A stretch of DNA of 10,517 nt, taken from positions 1 through 10,517 of the forward strand of contig JAWOJF010000175.1 in the NCBI GenBank assembly GCA_046481785.1. The letters run 5' to 3'. The notes below the pieces were generated by a model, which ran no database searches, was not told where the DNA came from, and saw nothing but the letters and a program-made list of their open reading frames with translations. The position numbers and the translations under genes were made by a program. Every line of letters begins with the position of its first letter. Within the stretch, counting starts at the first letter, position 1. Shown piece after piece: positions 8,248 through 10,517 of this stretch. This stretch comes from JAWOJF01 sp046481785 (GTDB lineage: Bacteria; Bacteroidota; Ignavibacteria; Ignavibacteriales; Ignavibacteriaceae).

Positions 8248-10517
8248 ATGAATTTTTTCATGAATTTACTACGTAAATACATAATTGTATTATTTTTACC
8301 CGCAATATTAGTAACCGGTTGCGGAGTATGGGAAGATTTTACCACATACTTTAACCTTTATTATAATACATTAGACACCTTCGAAGAGGCTGAAAAAGCA
8401 ATTTATGAGCAGGAGAGGGAACTTTTTTCAACTGAAGAGCTGCAGGTGCCGGGAAGTGCTGCCCAGCTTCTTAATAAGGTAGTTGAAAAATCTTCAAAGA
8501 TACTTCAGTTTCATGCCAACTCCTCTTTTGTTGATAATGCATTAATAATGCTTGGGAAAGCATTTTATTATCAAAAAAATTACCAAAAAGCACTTAGGAA
8601 ATTCCAGGAGATGATTGCAACCCAGCCCGAAAGTGATTTAATTCTGGAAACTCAATTATGGATCGGCAAATCCCATATGAGATTAAAGGATTCTGAAGAT
8701 GGTCTTGCAACTCTTCAGGCTGTTCTTGATACGGCAATAATTGAAGGTGCAGATGATATCATTAAGGATGCATTTGTAGAAATAATAGTTTACCAGATAT
8801 CAACTGAAAATTATGCTGATGCTGTAAATACTTCCAAAAATTTTAAGGAAATTACTGATAGTGACGAAACAAAAGCTGAAATTTCTTACCAGCTTGGCAA
8901 ATTATACCTGGAAATAGATGATATTGAAAATGCTATCGCATCTTTAAGAGAAGTAAATGATTATTCACCTGTTTATGAAATAGAAGTGCATGCTAATATT
9001 GAACTGGCAAAAGTTCTCAGGAGAGCAGAACAGGCAGAAGAGGCTTTAGCTATACTTGAAGATATGGGGGACGAAAACAAATATCTTGAGGACTACAGCG
9101 AAATTGATCTTGAAACCGGTTTAACATTAATTGAACTGGAAAGATATGATGAGGCTCTTGAACTTTTAACTTATGTTGATACTACATATGCAGCAACTCA
9201 GTTTTCCGGCATAGCTAAATTTAAAAAAGGCGAGTTATACGAATACCAGTTTAAAAATTTTGACAGCGCCGCAGTTTATTATAACAAATCCATGGGCGGG
9301 GTAACACCACCCGAGATTATTGTGGCAGCCAACTCTAAAGGGCAGAAGTTCAGGAAATATCAGAACCTTCTTTCTAATTTTTCTGAAAATGAGCTGAAGC
9401 TAAGCTATGTATTAAACCCGGATCTGTTTATCCAGGATTCTATTATTTATTATGACAGCCTGAAAGAAGCAATGGAATATGCTGAAGCTGAAAAAGAATT
9501 AGGTGAAATGCGCGAAAACCTTGAACAAACTATAGCTGAAATTAATCTTGCTAAAAGGGATACTGCATTAATAGCCGACAGCTTAGCCAGGCTTGACAGC
9601 CTTGCAAGAGTTGACAGCTTAGCCAGAGTTGACAGCTTAGCCAGGATTGACTCTCTCTTTGGGTTTGATAGTATTGCCCGAAATGATTTTATACGAGACC
9701 GGGATACGGCAAATTTAAGGGATAACAGGCAGCCGCCAGGACTCTCAGATTTGCAGCCGCAGGCAGCCGCAGCACCTGTTGATAAGAATGCTCCTGTAAG
9801 GCCAAATATTTCCGCAGATTCTATCAGGAGTATACTAGTAAAAAACAAGTTTGAACTGGCAAATCTTTTCTTTACCGAATTCGATCTTCCAGATTCTGCT
9901 TATGTTTATTACACAGATATTATTGAAAACTCTCCGCAGTCTCCCTACTATGCCCGATCATTATTCGGCCTTGGCAGTTATTATGAGTCAGTAAATGAGA
10001 ATGAAAAAGCCGATAGTATTTTTAATGTTATATATAATAATTATAAAGGCGAGCAAATTGTTAACGCCGTTGCAACTAAATTGAAAAAACCAACCATCGA
10101 TCTTGAGTATGATCCGGCAAAAGATCTTTATACTGAAGCTGAAAAACTGATGATTAATGAGAATTATGGTGAGTCACTTACTAAATTTCTGGATATTTAC
10201 AATGGTTATCCACAATCGGAATATGCTCCTAAAGCCTTGTATGCGGGAGGATGGATTCTTGAAAACGAATTAAAACTTTATGATTCTGCCGCCGTGGTGT
10301 ATGATTCTGTTTTATCTCAGTATCCCAAAACTGTTTATGCCTCCTCCGTTATGTCTAAGGTTAAGGTGTACAACCAGAATCGTGAGAGAAAAAGACTGGC
10401 TATGATAGATTCTTTAAGAGCTTTGGGGTTACTTCCCGATTCATTACAGACAGATTCATTGAGAGCAGATTCACTGGCTGCCGATTCATTGTCATTTGAC
10501 GGATATCAAACTGATTC
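8248..10517 (+). CDS. Large TPR outer-membrane lipoprotein with Asp-Ser-Leu repeats, 3' end outside the window
   Basis: The frame is open from the ATG at 8248 to the edge (756 codons). A second ATG at 8260 is equally possible; neither has a clear Shine-Dalgarno site. The N-terminus is a lipoprotein signal: basic RK, a hydrophobic core, and the lipobox LVTGC with Cys25. TPR-like helix pairs follow at about 92-129, 133-163, 173-199, 210-243, 245-274, 284-311 and 321-350. A charged, probably coiled-coil segment (404-437) leads into six DSLARx hexapeptides (444-479) and a Pro/Gln/Ala linker (492-520). More TPR-like pairs at 532-565, 567-600 and 632-694 recall BamD/YfiO-type scaffolds. The visible end is a DSLxx pentapeptide array (731 onward). 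A periplasm-facing scaffold for protein-protein contacts is the safest reading. The layout recalls the large TPR lipoproteins SprE/PorW of the type IX secretion and gliding systems, but that is inference only. Confidence 0.88.
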   Translation, partial: MNFFMNLLRKYIIVLFLPAILVTGCGVWEDFTTYFNLYYNTLDTFEEAEKAIYEQERELFSTEELQVPGSAAQLLNKVVEKSSKILQFHANSSFVDNALIMLGKAFYYQKNYQKALRKFQEMIATQPESDLILETQLWIGKSHMRLKDSEDGLATLQAVLDTAIIEGADDIIKDAFVEIIVYQISTENYADAVNTSKNFKEITDSDETKAEISYQLGKLYLEIDDIENAIASLREVNDYSPVYEIEVHANIELAKVLRRAEQAEEALAILEDMGDENKYLEDYSEIDLETGLTLIELERYDEALELLTYVDTTYAATQFSGIAKFKKGELYEYQFKNFDSAAVYYNKSMGGVTPPEIIVAANSKGQKFRKYQNLLSNFSENELKLSYVLNPDLFIQDSIIYYDSLKEAMEYAEAEKELGEMRENLEQTIAEINLAKRDTALIADSLARLDSLARVDSLARVDSLARIDSLFGFDSIARNDFIRDRDTANLRDNRQPPGLSDLQPQAAAAPVDKNAPVRPNISADSIRSILVKNKFELANLFFTEFDLPDSAYVYYTDIIENSPQSPYYARSLFGLGSYYESVNENEKADSIFNVIYNNYKGEQIVNAVATKLKKPTIDLEYDPAKDLYTEAEKLMINENYGESLTKFLDIYNGYPQSEYAPKALYAGGWILENELKLYDSAAVVYDSVLSQYPKTVYASSVMSKVKVYNQNRERKRLAMIDSLRALGLLPDSLQTDSLRADSLAADSLSFDGYQTD
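9577..9684 (+). repeat. 18-base tandem repeat encoding DSLARx hexapeptides
   Basis: There are six 18-base units at 9577, 9595, 9613, 9631, 9649 and 9667, encoding DSLARL, DSLARV, DSLARV, DSLARI, DSLFGF and DSIARN. The first four are nearly identical in DNA (units start GACAGC); the last two have diverged. This points to recent expansion at the 5' side. The peptide is amphipathic and follows a probable coiled coil. Confidence 0.9.
10438..10517 (+). repeat. 15-base tandem repeat encoding DSLxx pentapeptides, cut by the window edge
   Basis: Units begin at 10438, 10453, 10468, 10483 and 10498 and encode DSLQT, DSLRA, DSLAA, DSLSF and DGYQT; a sixth starts at 10513. The Asp-Ser pair is written GATTCA in the first four, unlike the GACAGC of the upstream hexapeptide array. 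The array continues outside the window. Confidence 0.85.

Noticed and set aside
9450..9848. Minus-strand open frame with a striking Leu-Ala-Lys-Leu-Ser repeat
   Set aside because: It is the antisense of the DSLARx array in the lipoprotein gene; its repeats are fully explained by the plus-strand units, and it has no independent start signal.

Overview
This AT-rich window carries mostly housekeeping genes of a member of the Fibrobacteres-Chlorobi-Bacteroidetes (FCB) superphylum, most likely the Ignavibacteria/Chlorobi side. That placement is inferred from several signs: a 1019-residue SecA with helical insertions in its N-terminal half and a C-terminal zinc tail; a DUF2723 (GT117-type) membrane protein; a large TPR lipoprotein with Asp-Ser-Leu repeats; TTG starts; and few strong Shine-Dalgarno sites. 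No sequence search was possible, so the phylum is a judgement.

Left part, minus strand (1-3608). A two-gene unit runs leftwards from about 3608. The first gene is a full-length GlnE, the two-domain glutamine synthetase adenylyltransferase/deadenylylase. It is followed three bases later by the 5' third or so of a polytopic DUF2723 protein that leaves the window at base 1.

Middle (3609-4789). A divergent, mostly non-coding stretch contains one small plus-strand gene (3950-4405) for an exported or membrane protein of unknown function. A stem-loop overlaps its stop codon. About 380 non-coding bases then lead to secA; they hold an inverted repeat and a candidate promoter.

Right part, plus strand (4790-10517). 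secA, glnB (P-II) and a large TPR lipoprotein gene follow in close order (gaps of 14 and 45 bases) and look like one operon. The lipoprotein gene is cut by the right edge. It carries two separate tandem arrays, a hexapeptide array (DSLARx) and a pentapeptide array (DSLxx), which are the most unusual thing in the window.

How the genes fit together. GlnE and GlnB belong to the same nitrogen-control circuit: P-II, through its T-loop Tyr51, reports nitrogen and carbon status, and GlnE adjusts glutamine synthetase. They lie about 4.3 kb apart in separate transcription units around secA. SecA drives Sec export, which the 151-residue protein and the lipoprotein would both use through their N-terminal signal sequences. 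I found no mobile element, tRNA, rRNA, CRISPR array or defence system, and no convincing new multi-gene system.
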